Positions 27,063-35,372 of a stretch of DNA of 64,000 nt are shown here, piece after piece. This stretch comes from Eubacteriales bacterium. GTDB lineage: Bacteria > Bacillota > Clostridia > Lachnospirales > Lachnospiraceae. Below the pieces are notes generated by a model. The model made no database searches. It was not told where the DNA came from and saw only the letters and a list, made by a program, of their open reading frames with translations. The translations under genes and the position numbers were made by a program. The stretch spans positions 91,941 to 155,940 of the forward strand of contig JAUNDV010000002.1 of the NCBI GenBank assembly GCA_030525875.1, in the 5' to 3' direction. The number at the start of each line of letters is the position of its first letter. The first letter of the stretch is position 1.

Positions 27063-27131
27063 TACCCCGCAGGGGGAGTGCGGGGAAATAATCTTTGTAG
27101 GGGGCCGGGCAGCGGAATGTCCGCTGTCCGG
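27063..27131. repeat. Two tandem GC-rich hairpins
   Basis: The first has CCCCGC and GCGGGG arms (27065-27086 region). The second is a 12-bp stem, CCGGGCAGCGGA (27105-27116) with TCCGCTGTCCGG (27120-27131), closing a 3-base loop with one G-T pair. Neither has a T-run, and both stand out against the AT-rich surroundings. They may be part of a structured RNA, an mRNA-stabilising end or a dispersed repeat. I do not recognise a known RNA family. Confidence 0.5.
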
Positions 27132-27152
27132 AATGAGTATGAAAAAGCTTTT

Positions 27153-27183
27153 TTGTTATCTCTTTGATAACTATCTTTATAAT
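27153..27183 (+). promoter_or_regulatory. Possible mreB promoter with internal dyad
   Basis: TTGTTA at 27153-27158 and TATAAT at 27178-27183 have a 19-base spacer, long but usable. The spacer contains GATAAC, which pairs with GTTATC overlapping the -35 to make a dyad with a 5-base centre. A second terminator-like hairpin (27331-27356) lies between here and mreB. The rest of 27190-27330 shows no gene. Confidence 0.35.
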
Positions 27184-27330
27184 AGACGTTAAATGTGACT
27201 GTGATATGTACGGGCTATCAAAAAAAAATAAAAAGTATAAATAAAATATAAACTACAGAGGAAAAGCTGAAAAACTTCTTTCAAAAGACAAAATATCATG
27301 TTATATTTAGAATGCAATTACAGAATTTCA

Positions 27331-27356
27331 GGCGGAAACAGTTTTCCGCCTTTCTT
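27331..27356 (+). terminator. Terminator-like hairpin upstream of mreB
   Basis: GGCGGAAA (27331-27338) and TTTCCGCC (27343-27350) form an 8-bp stem followed by TTTCTT. It lies 58 bases before mreB and could end a short upstream transcript or attenuate mreB. Confidence 0.6.
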
Positions 27357-27413
27357 ATAGTCTAAGCAGATAATGCTTTTCAGTGTGAACGTTTTTTGAA
27401 GGAGGATGTGTAA

Positions 27414-28421
27414 ATGGCAATGTTTTCGCTTATGTCAAATGACATAGGAATTGATCTTGGTACAGCGAGTATACTTGTTTATATAAAGGGAAGAGGAGTA
27501 GTCTTAAAGGAGCCATCAGTAGTGGCTATAGACAGGGACTCCAACAATGTTGTTGCCTATGGTGAGGATGCAAGACTCATGCTTGGAAGAACACCGGGTA
27601 ATCTTGTTGCTGTAAGACCACTTAGACAGGGTGTGATCTCAGATTATACACTTACAGAGAAAATGCTTAAGCATTTTATTGATAAGGCAGTAGGAAAGAA
27701 AACATTGCGTAAACCAAGAGTTGCTGTATGCATTCCTTCAGGAGCTACTGAGGTAGAAAAAAAGGCAGTTGAGGATGCAACCTATCAGGCAGGAGCAAGA
27801 GAGGTTACAATAATTGAAGAGCCTGTAGCAGCTGCAATTGGAGCTGGCATTGATATTTCAAAGGCTTGTGGAAATATCGTAGTAGATATTGGAGGAGGTA
27901 CCTCAGACATAGCTGTTATTTCTCTTGGCGGTCCTGTAGTTTCAGAATCAGTCAAGGTTGCCGGAGATGATTTTGATGAGGCAATAATCAGATTCATGAG
28001 AAAGAAGCACAATCTTCTTATTGGAGAGAGAACAGCAGAGGATATTAAGGTTGGAGTTGGCTGTGTATATAAGAGACCTGAGAATCTGAGCATGGAGGTA
28101 AGAGGAAGAAACCTTGTTACAGGACTTCCAAAGACTGTACAGGTGACTTCGGATGAGACACTTGAGGCGCTTATCGAGCCTGCGACCCAGATAGTAAATG
28201 CTGTTCACAATGTTCTTGAGCGCACACCGCCTGAGCTTGCAGCTGATATATATGAGAGAGGAATCGTAATGACTGGCGGAGGTTCTCTTATTTACGGACT
28301 TGACCAGCTTATAGAGGAAAAGACCGGTATCAATACTATGGTAGCGGATGATCCGTTGTCAGCAGTAGCTATAGGTACAGGTAAATTTGTAGAATATGTA
28401 AACAATGGTTTTGAGGACTAA
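27414..28421 (+). CDS. mreB: Rod shape-determining protein MreB/Mbl
   Basis: A 335-residue actin-like protein that organises lateral cell-wall synthesis at the membrane. Seen are phosphate-1 DLGTASILVY, connect-1, phosphate-2 VVDIGGGTSDIAVIS (residues 158-172) and the adenosine motif VMTGGGSLIYGLD. AAGGAGG at 27399-27405 supports the ATG. mreC and mreD are not adjacent, so this is a stand-alone copy of the MreB, Mbl or MreBH kind; which one cannot be decided from sequence alone. A terminator follows directly, so it is probably monocistronic. Confidence 0.95.
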   Translation: MAMFSLMSNDIGIDLGTASILVYIKGRGVVLKEPSVVAIDRDSNNVVAYGEDARLMLGRTPGNLVAVRPLRQGVISDYTLTEKMLKHFIDKAVGKKTLRKPRVAVCIPSGATEVEKKAVEDATYQAGAREVTIIEEPVAAAIGAGIDISKACGNIVVDIGGGTSDIAVISLGGPVVSESVKVAGDDFDEAIIRFMRKKHNLLIGERTAEDIKVGVGCVYKRPENLSMEVRGRNLVTGLPKTVQVTSDETLEALIEPATQIVNAVHNVLERTPPELAADIYERGIVMTGGGSLIYGLDQLIEEKTGINTMVADDPLSAVAIGTGKFVEYVNNGFED

Positions 28422-28457
28422 TCTTCACAAGTATTAGTTTGAAAATTGCAAGATAAT

Positions 28458-28480
28458 GCCCGGCGCAAGTCGGGCTTTTA
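28458..28480 (+). terminator. Intrinsic terminator after mreB
   Basis: GCCCG and CGGGC arms with a GCAA-type tetraloop core and a TTTTATT tail. Confidence 0.8.
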
Positions 28481-28504
28481 TTAACAAAGGGGAACTGTAT
28501 TTTC

Positions 28505-30787
28505 ATGGATAAGATAAAAGCATATATAGAATCTATAGTTTATTATAATCCGGATAATCATTATGCAGTGCTTTCTGTTTCCTGGCAGGGAGAGGAATTT
28601 ACGGCTGTGGGATATTTTCCTTTTATAAGTGCGGGAGAAACTATAGATGCTGAGGGTGAATTTACAGAGCATCCCCTCTATGGAGAGCAGTTTCAGGTAA
28701 AGGAATATCATGTGGTAGAGCCTGAGGATGCAGATGCAATGGAACGATATCTTGCCAGTGGTGCGATAAAAGGAGTAGGACCGGCTCTCGCAAAGAAAAT
28801 AGTCAAAAAATTCAAAAATGATACCTTTAGAATAATGGAGGAGGAACCCGAGAGACTTCAGGAAATTAAGGGAATAAGCGAGCGCATAGCAAGAGAGATA
28901 GCTGAACAGATGGAAACAAAAAGAGGTATGAGGGATGCTATCATTTTCATGCAGAATTATGGTATAAGCTCTAATCTTGCGAATAAAATATATGATAAAT
29001 ATGGACCAGGCTTATACTCAGTCATAGAGGGAAATCCATACAGACTGGCAGAGGATATAGACGGAGTTGGATTTAAACTGGCTGACAGTATTGCGAGAAA
29101 AGCGGGACTTGCGGAGGATAGCGAATTTAGAATTAAATGTGGTATAGAATATTCTCTTTATACTGCACAGTCAAATGGACATACCTGGCTTCCAAAGGAC
29201 GAGCTTATCAGATATGCATGCGAGCTTCTTGAGCTTAAGAGTATAAATCTGGAGGACTATCTTGCAGATATGCAGATAGAAGGCAAAATAATATGCACCG
29301 GGGAAGAGCAGTCTGAAATATATCTTTCTACACTTTACTATATGGAGAGAAATGTAGCTCTTATGCTTGATGCCCTCAATATAAGGGGAGAAAGTGACGA
29401 AGCATTTGTTCAAAGAAGGATAATGAGAATACAGTCCGAGGAAGATATAGTTCTGGATGATAAGCAGGCCGATGCGGTCAAGGCCTCGGTAAACAATGGT
29501 GTTCTCATTATTACAGGAGGACCTGGTACTGGTAAAACCACAACCATAAATACAATAATAAAATATTATGAAGAGGATAGTCAGGAAATAGCTCTGGCTG
29601 CACCTACGGGAAGAGCGGCAAAGAGAATGTCAGAGGCGACAGGCTATGAAGCCAGGACTATACACAGACTGCTGGAGTACACAGGAAAGCCGGAAGAGGA
29701 TGAAAGAGATAAAAGTAAACAGTCATCAAAATTTTTAAGAGATGAGAAAAATCCACTAGAGGCTGATGTTGTAATAGTAGATGAGATGTCAATGGTCGAT
29801 ATCTATCTTATGGAGGCACTGCTTAAAGCCATAGTGCCGGGAACAAGACTTATACTCGTAGGTGATGCAAACCAGCTTCCAAGTGTAGGAGCTGGAAATG
29901 TTCTTAAGGATATGATTGAGTCAGGAGAATATAAAACGGTTTGCCTTACACACATTTTCAGACAGGCAGCGCTCTCAGACATAGTTGTGAATGCACATAA
30001 GATAAATAATGGCGAAATTGTAGAGCTTGGAAAACCAAGCAAAGACTTTCTGTTTATAAAGGGACAGAACCCAAAGAGTATTACTTCTGCTATAAAGACA
30101 CTGGTAATGGATAAGCTTCCTAAGTATGTAAAAAGTTCCGTATCAGAGATACAGGTGCTCACACCTACAAGAAAAGGTGCGCTCGGAGTAGAAAATTTAA
30201 ATATTGAGCTGCAAAGCTTTTTGAATCCTCCATCTAGAAATAAGACTGAAAAAAAATCAGGCTTCACTACCTTCAGACAGTTCGATAAGGTCATGCAGAT
30301 AAAGAATAATTATGACATGGAGTGGGAAAGACGTACCAGAGACGGTATTGCTTATGAAAAGGGAGCCGGCATTTTCAATGGAGATATAGGCGTAATAAAA
30401 AAGATAGACAATGCCGCAGATCAGATAACAGTTTTGTTTGATGATGAAAAATATGTAATTTACGATACAAAAACTCTTGAAGAGCTAGAACTCGCCTATG
30501 CTGTTACTGTACACAAGTCTCAGGGAAGCGAATATCCAGCTGTGGTCATGCCTATGTATTATGGTCCGCATATGCTGATGAATAGAAATCTGCTCTATAC
30601 TGCTGTCACAAGAGCGAAAAAATGTGTCTGCATAGTAGGACTTCCACAGGTTTTTAATGATATGGAGCAAAATGAAAATGAAAACAAAAGATATTCCGGA
30701 CTTAAAAATCGTATTGCAGATATAAAGGAGAACGGAGTCCTAAATAATCCGTTTTCGGATGAAGAGGATATTCCCTTTGAGGAATGA
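28505..30787 (+). CDS. recD2: ATP-dependent DNA helicase RecD2
   Basis: A 760-residue SF1B 5'-3' helicase of the RecD2 (RecD-like, RecBC-independent) type. The N-terminal OB and helix-hairpin-helix region includes SGAIKGVGPALAKKIVKKF (about 90-108). Motor motifs are Walker A GGPGTGKTTT near 338-347, VDEMSMVD, GDANQLPSVGAGNVL, a motif III/IV block and the C-terminal AVTVHKSQGSEYPAVV plus LYTAVTRAK. The family acts in replication-fork repair and resistance to DNA damage. AAAGGGGA about 10 bases before the ATG supports the start. The comF frame begins 23 bases after it. Confidence 0.95.
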   Translation: MDKIKAYIESIVYYNPDNHYAVLSVSWQGEEFTAVGYFPFISAGETIDAEGEFTEHPLYGEQFQVKEYHVVEPEDADAMERYLASGAIKGVGPALAKKIVKKFKNDTFRIMEEEPERLQEIKGISERIAREIAEQMETKRGMRDAIIFMQNYGISSNLANKIYDKYGPGLYSVIEGNPYRLAEDIDGVGFKLADSIARKAGLAEDSEFRIKCGIEYSLYTAQSNGHTWLPKDELIRYACELLELKSINLEDYLADMQIEGKIICTGEEQSEIYLSTLYYMERNVALMLDALNIRGESDEAFVQRRIMRIQSEEDIVLDDKQADAVKASVNNGVLIITGGPGTGKTTTINTIIKYYEEDSQEIALAAPTGRAAKRMSEATGYEARTIHRLLEYTGKPEEDERDKSKQSSKFLRDEKNPLEADVVIVDEMSMVDIYLMEALLKAIVPGTRLILVGDANQLPSVGAGNVLKDMIESGEYKTVCLTHIFRQAALSDIVVNAHKINNGEIVELGKPSKDFLFIKGQNPKSITSAIKTLVMDKLPKYVKSSVSEIQVLTPTRKGALGVENLNIELQSFLNPPSRNKTEKKSGFTTFRQFDKVMQIKNNYDMEWERRTRDGIAYEKGAGIFNGDIGVIKKIDNAADQITVLFDDEKYVIYDTKTLEELELAYAVTVHKSQGSEYPAVVMPMYYGPHMLMNRNLLYTAVTRAKKCVCIVGLPQVFNDMEQNENENKRYSGLKNRIADIKENGVLNNPFSDEEDIPFEE

Positions 30788-30810
30788 TTTTATAAGACAG
30801 GAGGTGCAAA

Positions 30811-31641
30811 ATAAATAAAATAACAAACATAATAAGAAAAGCTGAGTCGCTTATATATCCTGACCGCTGTGCTGTATGTGACAGTATCCTTGACTATGAA
30901 GCTTCAAGTTATACAAGAGAAGTGCTGTCCAGAAAGAATGGGTATATATACCAGCTTACATATGATGAAATAACTGATTGTTACAGCAAATTTATGTGTG
31001 AGGAATGCCGGGAGAAGCTTGAGTATATAGGAAAGCATTCGTGTCATAAGTGTGGGAAGAGACTTGCACCTTCCAACTATGAAAATGAAATCTGCACAGA
31101 CTGCAGTGAAAAGCTGAGACTTTTTGAACAGTGCTTCTGTGTATTTCAATATAATAAAAGTGCAAGAAAGATAGCTGCTGATTTTAAGTATAAGCATAGA
31201 GGAGATAAGCTTGAAGCAGTTTCATTTGCCCTTGCGGCCAGGCTCAGGCCAGAGCTTAAGGATATAAAGATAGATTTAATTGTCCCAGTCCCAATACATA
31301 AAAGCAGGCTAAAGGAAAGAGGATATAATCAGGCTGAAATAATAGCAGAAATAGTAGGAAGAGCTCTTATGATTCCTGTCAATAATGAGCTACTTACAAG
31401 AAACTCACAGACTAGTGCCCAAAATAAACTAAACAGGAATCAAAGAATAGTAAATCTGAGACAGGCATTTTCAGCTGAAAATGCAAAAGAAATTGTAAAA
31501 GAAGCTGGTATAGAGAATATACTCATAATAGATGATATATATACAACCGGGGCTACGATGGAGGCCTCGGCAGAGGCACTTTTGGCAGCAGAAGTTAAAA
31601 AGGTTTATGGAGCATGTATATTTGCAGGACCCGATAAGTAG
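30811..31641 (+). CDS. comF: ComF family protein with probable AUA start
   Basis: The frame is open from 30796 and reads YPDRCAVCD, then MCEECREKL and CHKCGKRL with CTDCSEKL, a zinc-finger region, followed by a phosphoribosyltransferase-like domain with LIVPVPIHKSRLKERGYNQAE and the PRPP loop ILIIDDIYTTGAT. No ATG, GTG or TTG exists before the first CxxC. AGGAGG at 30799-30804 lies 6 bases before ATA at 30811, giving a 276-residue protein. The first canonical start (GTG 30922) would remove the first zinc ligands and has no ribosome site. ComF is linked to DNA uptake and single-stranded DNA handling. It follows recD2 closely, so they may be cotranscribed. Confidence 0.85.
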   Translation: MNKITNIIRKAESLIYPDRCAVCDSILDYEASSYTREVLSRKNGYIYQLTYDEITDCYSKFMCEECREKLEYIGKHSCHKCGKRLAPSNYENEICTDCSEKLRLFEQCFCVFQYNKSARKIAADFKYKHRGDKLEAVSFALAARLRPELKDIKIDLIVPVPIHKSRLKERGYNQAEIIAEIVGRALMIPVNNELLTRNSQTSAQNKLNRNQRIVNLRQAFSAENAKEIVKEAGIENILIIDDIYTTGATMEASAEALLAAEVKKVYGACIFAGPDK

Positions 31642-31689
31642 AAATATGCGAAAAAGTGCCTAAAATAAAGGAAAAACACAAAAAACAGA

Positions 31690-31718
31690 TTGACGACCTA
31701 CTGTGCTTGTGTTATGCT
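31690..31718 (+). promoter_or_regulatory. Sigma-A promoter of rpmG-secE-nusG
   Basis: TTGACG at 31690-31695 and TATGCT at 31713-31718, spaced 17 bases. The predicted transcript start is near 31725. Confidence 0.75.
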
Positions 31719-31730
31719 ACTAGAGCATGA

Positions 31731-31750
31731 AAGGACTTAGTCCTTTTTTT
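31731..31750 (+). terminator. Attenuator-like hairpin in the rpmG leader
   Basis: AAGGAC and GTCCTT form a 6-bp stem with a 3-base loop, followed by TTTTT. It sits only about 6 bases after the predicted transcript start and 47 before rpmG. It could attenuate the operon. Confidence 0.5.
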
Positions 31751-31796
31751 CTTGCGTGTTTAGGAATAAACATATCATATTTGGGAGGTGAAAACC

Positions 31797-31955
31797 GTGG
31801 CTACAAAGCGTACCAAAATCACTCTTGCTTGTACAGAGTGCAAACAGCGTAACTATTTTCTTACAAAGGAGAAAAAGCTTCATCCAGACAGAATGGAAGC
31901 AAACAAGTACTGCAGATTCTGCAAGAAGCACACACCACACAAGGAGACTAAGTAA
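31797..31955 (+). CDS. rpmG: Large ribosomal subunit protein bL33
   Basis: A 52-residue ribosomal protein bL33 with a GTG start at 31797 supported by GGGAGG about 8 bases upstream. It begins [15 protein letters not shown] and carries the zinc-binding pairs CTEC (12-15) and CRFC (39-42), so it is the zinc-ribbon (C+) form. The stop codon overlaps the ATG of secE by one base (TAATG), indicating coupled translation. The order rpmG-secE-nusG is the usual Firmicute arrangement. Confidence 0.96.
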   Translation: MATKRTKITLACTECKQRNYFLTKEKKLHPDRMEANKYCRFCKKHTPHKETK

Positions 31956-32164
31956 TGGCTGAGGATGCAAAGAAGCTTTCTTTCGGAGAAAAGATAGCTA
32001 ATTTCTTCGGAGGTGTAAAGGCTGAGTACTCAAAGATAATTTTCCCTAATCAGGAGACACTTAAGAAACAGACAATTACTGTAGTTGTTGTTACAGTCTT
32101 TATCGGTGCTCTTATTTTTGTGCTGGACTTTATCATGAAGTACTTACTAGGATTCATTTTATAA
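31955..32164 (+). CDS. secE: Preprotein translocase subunit SecE
   Basis: A 69-residue single-span SecE, the clamp subunit of the SecYEG channel. Residues 15-35 hold the amphipathic FFGGVKAEYSKIIFPNQETLKKQ motif and residues 39-67 form the membrane helix. AAGGAG within the end of rpmG serves its ATG, which overlaps the rpmG stop codon. nusG starts 18 bases downstream, in the same transcript. Confidence 0.95.
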   Translation: MAEDAKKLSFGEKIANFFGGVKAEYSKIIFPNQETLKKQTITVVVVTVFIGALIFVLDFIMKYLLGFIL

Positions 32165-32182
32165 GGGAGAAGAGGTTAAGAA

Positions 32183-32713
32183 ATGGCAGATACTAATTCT
32201 GAAGCTAAATGGTATGTGGCACATACATACTCTGGCTATGAGAACAAAGTAAAAGTTGACCTTGAAAAGACTATCGAGAATAGAAATCTTCAGGATAAGA
32301 TTCTCGAAGTATCTGTGCCTGTCCAGTCTTCAGTTGAGATGACTAAGGACGGAAAAGAGAAAAAAGTCGACAGAAAGCTTTTCCCGGGATATGTGCTGGT
32401 ACACATGGTAATGAATGACGAAACCTGGTATGTTGTAAGAAATACCAGAGGCGTAACAGGATTTGTTGGTCCTGGATCAAAACCAGTTCCTCTTTCAGAG
32501 GATGAAATTGCAATGCTCGGAAGTCACGAGCAGGAGATTGTGTGCAACTTCAGCGAGGGCGATACAGTTGTTGTTACCCAGGGCGCATGGAAGGACACAG
32601 TCGGAGTTATTAAGACAATTAACATGTCTAAGCACAGCATTATCATCAATGTTGAAATGTTTGGACGTGAGACACCTGTTGAATTATCATTTGCAGAGGT
32701 TAAAAAACTTTGA
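32183..32713 (+). CDS. nusG: Transcription termination/antitermination protein NusG
   Basis: A 176-residue NusG. The NGN domain begins KWYVAHTYSGYENKVKVDLEK and includes LFPGYVLVHMVMNDETWYVVRNTRGVTGFVG; the C-terminal KOW domain has GDTVVVTQGAWKDTVGVIKTI. It binds RNA polymerase to modulate pausing and couples it to ribosomes or Rho. It precedes rplK as in most bacteria. Its stop codon lies in a 10-bp AT-rich inverted repeat (32702-32727). Confidence 0.97.
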   Translation: MADTNSEAKWYVAHTYSGYENKVKVDLEKTIENRNLQDKILEVSVPVQSSVEMTKDGKEKKVDRKLFPGYVLVHMVMNDETWYVVRNTRGVTGFVGPGSKPVPLSEDEIAMLGSHEQEIVCNFSEGDTVVVTQGAWKDTVGVIKTINMSKHSIIINVEMFGRETPVELSFAEVKKL

Positions 32714-32766
32714 TAATAAAGTTTTTTCATACAGGTGGGAGGGTGTGAAACCCCCGCTATTACCAC
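32702..32766 (+). promoter_or_regulatory. nusG-rplK junction: AT hairpin plus L11-type leader
   Basis: AAAAAACTTT (32702-32711) and AAAGTTTTTT (32718-32727) make a perfect stem whose 3' arm is a T-run, a possible partial terminator. Directly after it, GTGG at 32735-32738 pairs with CCAC at 32763-32766 around an inner GGGT/ACCC hairpin. This is a candidate autoregulatory leader for rplK-rplA. The protein ligand is inferred from position. Confidence 0.45.
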
Positions 32767-32781
32767 AAGGAGGTGCCTATT

Positions 32782-33207
32782 ATGGCAAAGAAAGTTACAG
32801 GATACATTAAGTTACAGATTCCTGCCGGTAAAGCAACCCCGGCACCACCAGTAGGTCCGGCACTCGGACAGCATGGTGTAAACATCGTTGAATTCACAAA
32901 GCAGTTCAACGCAAGAACAGCAGACCAGGGAGACCTGATTATTCCTGTTGTTATCACAGTATACGCAGACAGAAGCTTCAGCTTCATCACAAAGACACCA
33001 CCAGCTGCAGTTCTTATCAAGAAGGCATGCAAGCTTAAATCTGGTTCAGCAGCACCTAACAAGACTAAGGTAGCAACCATTTCTAAGGCAGACCTTCAGA
33101 AGATTGCAGAGACAAAGATGCCTGATCTTAATGCAGCAAGCCTTGAAGCAGCTATGTCAATGATAGCTGGTACATGCCGCAGCATGGGCGTTAATGTAGA
33201 AGAGTAA
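32782..33207 (+). CDS. rplK: Large ribosomal subunit protein uL11
   Basis: A 141-residue uL11, which binds 23S rRNA at the GTPase-associated centre. [32 protein letters not shown] is the standard N-terminus, and the RNA-binding C-terminal domain ends [18 protein letters not shown]. The ATG at 32782 follows AAGGAGG by 8 bases; a GTG three codons upstream lies inside that site and is rejected. rplA follows 17 bases downstream. Confidence 0.97.
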   Translation: MAKKVTGYIKLQIPAGKATPAPPVGPALGQHGVNIVEFTKQFNARTADQGDLIIPVVITVYADRSFSFITKTPPAAVLIKKACKLKSGSAAPNKTKVATISKADLQKIAETKMPDLNAASLEAAMSMIAGTCRSMGVNVEE

Positions 33208-33224
33208 GAAGGAGGTAGCTTAGG

Positions 33225-33920
33225 ATGAAGAGAGGTAAGAGATATCTTGAGGATGCGAAGAAGTTCGATCGCGCAACTCAGTATGACAGAGACGAAGCTA
33301 TCAAGATCGTTAAGGAGAATGCTACAGCAAAGTTCGACGAGACTATGGAGCTTCATATAAGAACAGGATGTGACGGACGTAGAGCTGACCAGCAGATTCG
33401 TGGAGCAGTTGTACTTCCACACGGAACAGGTAAGACAGTTCGTATCTTAGTATTCGCTAAGGGACCTAAGGCTGACGAGGCTTTAGCAGCTGGAGCTGAT
33501 TTCGTAGGAGCAGAGGAACTTATTCCTAGAATCCAGAACGAGGGATGGCTTGACTTCGATATCGTTGTTGCTACACCAGACATGATGGGTGTTGTTGGAC
33601 GTCTTGGTAAGGTTCTCGGACCTAAGGGACTTATGCCAAACCCTAAGGCTGGAACAGTTACTATGGATGTAACTAAGGCTATCAATGATATTAAGGCTGG
33701 TAAGATCGAGTACAGACTTGATAAGGCTAACATCGTACACGTTCCTTTTGGAAAGGCATCTTTCACAGAGGAGCAGCTTCAGGATAACTTCCAGGCAATC
33801 ATGGATGCTATCGTTAAGGCTAGACCACAGGCTGTTAAGGGCGCTTACTTAAAGAGCGTTACTATGACATCTACAATGGGACCTGGCGTACGTATGAACG
33901 TTGGTAAGCTTGTAAACTAA
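33225..33920 (+). CDS. rplA: Large ribosomal subunit protein uL1
   Basis: A 231-residue uL1, forming the mobile L1 stalk near the E site. [16 protein letters not shown] at the N-terminus and the conserved [22 protein letters not shown] are diagnostic. AAGGAGG precedes the ATG. In the family this protein also represses its own operon by binding the mRNA leader. Its codon use is biased to highly expressed forms, as in the neighbouring ribosomal genes. A separate promoter for rplJ lies 19 bases downstream. Confidence 0.97.
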   Translation: MKRGKRYLEDAKKFDRATQYDRDEAIKIVKENATAKFDETMELHIRTGCDGRRADQQIRGAVVLPHGTGKTVRILVFAKGPKADEALAAGADFVGAEELIPRIQNEGWLDFDIVVATPDMMGVVGRLGKVLGPKGLMPNPKAGTVTMDVTKAINDIKAGKIEYRLDKANIVHVPFGKASFTEEQLQDNFQAIMDAIVKARPQAVKGAYLKSVTMTSTMGPGVRMNVGKLVN

Positions 33921-33938
33921 TAATAGCTTTACAAAATG

Positions 33939-33967
33939 TTGACATACATGAAAATGTATGATAACAT
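33939..33967 (+). promoter_or_regulatory. Sigma-A promoter of rplJ-rplL
   Basis: TTGACA at 33939-33944 and TAACAT at 33962-33967, spaced 17 bases. The spacer holds the dyad ATACAT/ATGTAT. It shows rplJ-rplL is transcribed on its own as well as by any read-through. Confidence 0.75.
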
Positions 33968-33977
33968 ACAAAAGTTA

Positions 33978-34098
33978 TAACTGCCGAAGACAGCAGGTGC
34001 CTGTAAGGGCGTAAGCTAGTATCACCTGCCGAGGAACATAACTCATTATTAGAGATTAATGTAAACCTCTGTGTCAAGGCACGGAGGTTTATTTTTTC
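33978..34098 (+). promoter_or_regulatory. Ribosomal L10 leader with terminator
   Basis: The leader begins AACTGCCGAAGACAGCAGGTG and has the matching CACCTGCCGAGG near 34023, the pattern of the L10 leader RNA. It ends in an intrinsic terminator, AAACCTCTGTG with CACGGAGGTTT (34063-34090) and a T-run. By family, the L10-L12 complex binds the kink-turn and reduces rplJ-rplL expression. Confidence 0.88.
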
Positions 34099-34176
34099 GC
34101 AGTTATACTTTCCAAATAGCCGTTTTACGGCATGTCTGTATCAAACAGGCAAAAAATAAATAAGGAGGTATAAAGC

Positions 34177-34704
34177 ATGGCTAAGGTAGAACTTAAACAG
34201 CCAATTATTGACGAGATCAAGGAACTTCTTGATGGCGCACAGTCAGCTGTAGCAGTTAAGTATCTTGGAATCACAGTTGATCAGGACACAAGACTTCGTA
34301 AAGAGCTTCGTGAGAATGGTGTAACTTACAAGGTATTTAAGAATACTCTTATCAAGAGAGCAGCAGACGGAACAGAGTTCGCAGCATTAGATCCAGATTT
34401 AGAAGGACCTACAGCTCTTGCAGTATCTAAGACAGATGCAACTGCACCAGCTCGTATTGTTGCAAAGTATGCAAAGGAAGTTAAGACTTTAGAACTCAAG
34501 GGTGGTGTTGTTGAAGGCGCTTACTATGATAAGGATGCTATTCAGACAATCGCTACAATTCCAAGCAGAGAAGAACTTCTTGGAAAGCTCCTTGGATCTA
34601 TCCAGTCACCTATCACAAACTTCGCTCGTGTGCTTAATCAGATCGCAGAGCAGAATGGTGGACAGGCAGAGGCAGCTGCAGAGGAAACTCCTGCAGAGGC
34701 ATAA
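34177..34704 (+). CDS. rplJ: Large ribosomal subunit protein uL10
   Basis: A 175-residue uL10, the base of the L7/L12 stalk. The N-terminal rRNA-binding domain (VELKQPIIDEIKELLDGAQSAVAVKYLGITVDQDTRLRKELR) is followed by the C-terminal helix that recruits bL12 dimers (SPITNFARVLNQIAEQ). AGGAGG upstream supports the ATG. It follows the L10 leader and precedes rplL, as in nearly all bacteria. Confidence 0.97.
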   Translation: MAKVELKQPIIDEIKELLDGAQSAVAVKYLGITVDQDTRLRKELRENGVTYKVFKNTLIKRAADGTEFAALDPDLEGPTALAVSKTDATAPARIVAKYAKEVKTLELKGGVVEGAYYDKDAIQTIATIPSREELLGKLLGSIQSPITNFARVLNQIAEQNGGQAEAAAEETPAEA

Positions 34705-34730
34705 ATCTACAGAATTTAACACAAATTATG

Positions 34731-34757
34731 GTTCTGCAGCCTGATTAGGAGCAGAAC
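34731..34757 (+). other. rplJ-rplL intercistronic hairpin
   Basis: GTTCTGC (34731-34737) and GCAGAAC (34751-34757) form a 7-bp stem without a T-run. It may help set the higher output of bL12 relative to uL10 by processing or mRNA protection. Confidence 0.45.
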
Positions 34758-34808
34758 ACGAAGAGAAGCCTGAATAGAGGCAAATATTGAATTACGGAGG
34801 AATTTATC

Positions 34809-35180
34809 ATGGCAAAGATGACAACAGCAGAGTTTATCGAAGCTATTAAGGAAATGTCAGTTTTAGAGCTTAACGATTTAGTTAAGGCTTGTGAAGAAGA
34901 GTTTGGCGTATCTGCAGCAGCAGGTGTTGTAGTTGCAGCAGCAGGTCCTGCAGCAGCAGCTGAGGAGAAAACAGAGTTCGACGTAGAGCTTACAGAGGCT
35001 GGAGCTAACAAGATCAAGGTTATCAAGGTTGTTCGTGAGATCACAGGTCTTGGACTTAAGGAAGCTAAGGATCTCGTTGAGGGAGCTCCTAAGATGGTTA
35101 AGGAAGGCGCTGACAAGGCTACAGCTGATGAGATCAAGGCTAAGCTTGAGGCTGAGGGTGCTAAGGTTACTCTTAAGTAA
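34809..35180 (+). CDS. rplL: Large ribosomal subunit protein bL12 (L7/L12)
   Basis: A 123-residue bL12. N-terminal dimerisation helices ([31 protein letters not shown]), a flexible alanine-rich hinge (residues 37-55) and the globular factor-binding domain [41 protein letters not shown] are all seen. GGAGG precedes the ATG. A strong terminator follows. Unusually, rpoB does not come next; the sequence passes to a LacI regulator. Confidence 0.97.
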   Translation: MAKMTTAEFIEAIKEMSVLELNDLVKACEEEFGVSAAAGVVVAAAGPAAAAEEKTEFDVELTEAGANKIKVIKVVREITGLGLKEAKDLVEGAPKMVKEGADKATADEIKAKLEAEGAKVTLK

Positions 35181-35206
35181 TCAAAAAATAGTAAGTATAT
35201 TGTGTG

Positions 35207-35246
35207 TCCCAGAGAAGTTTATTTTAAACTTTTCTGGGATTTTTAT
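35207..35246 (+). terminator. Intrinsic terminator after rplL
   Basis: TCCCAGA (35207-35213) pairs with TCTGGGA (35233-35239), extended by an inner AAGTTT/AAACTT stem, followed by TTTTTATTT. It fully ends the ribosomal operon. Confidence 0.88.
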
Positions 35247-35310
35247 TTATATTAAATAAATTTATCTATAATGCACAAAAAAATAATTATAATTAATAAT
35301 ATTTATACAG

Positions 35311-35363
35311 TTGTGTAAAATATTTATATATGTTACAATTTTTATAGCTGAAAAGGATTTCAG
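35311..35363 (+). promoter_or_regulatory. lacI promoter with operator copy 1
   Basis: TTGTGT (35311-35316) and TACAAT (35334-35339) are spaced 17 bases. Immediately downstream, CTGAAAAGGATTTCAG (35348-35363) is a dyad with CTGAAA/TTTCAG arms. It shares 14 of 16 positions with the operator at 36449-36464. Its place at the transcript start predicts autorepression of the regulator. Confidence 0.65.
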
Positions 35364-35372
35364 TAAGATTGG

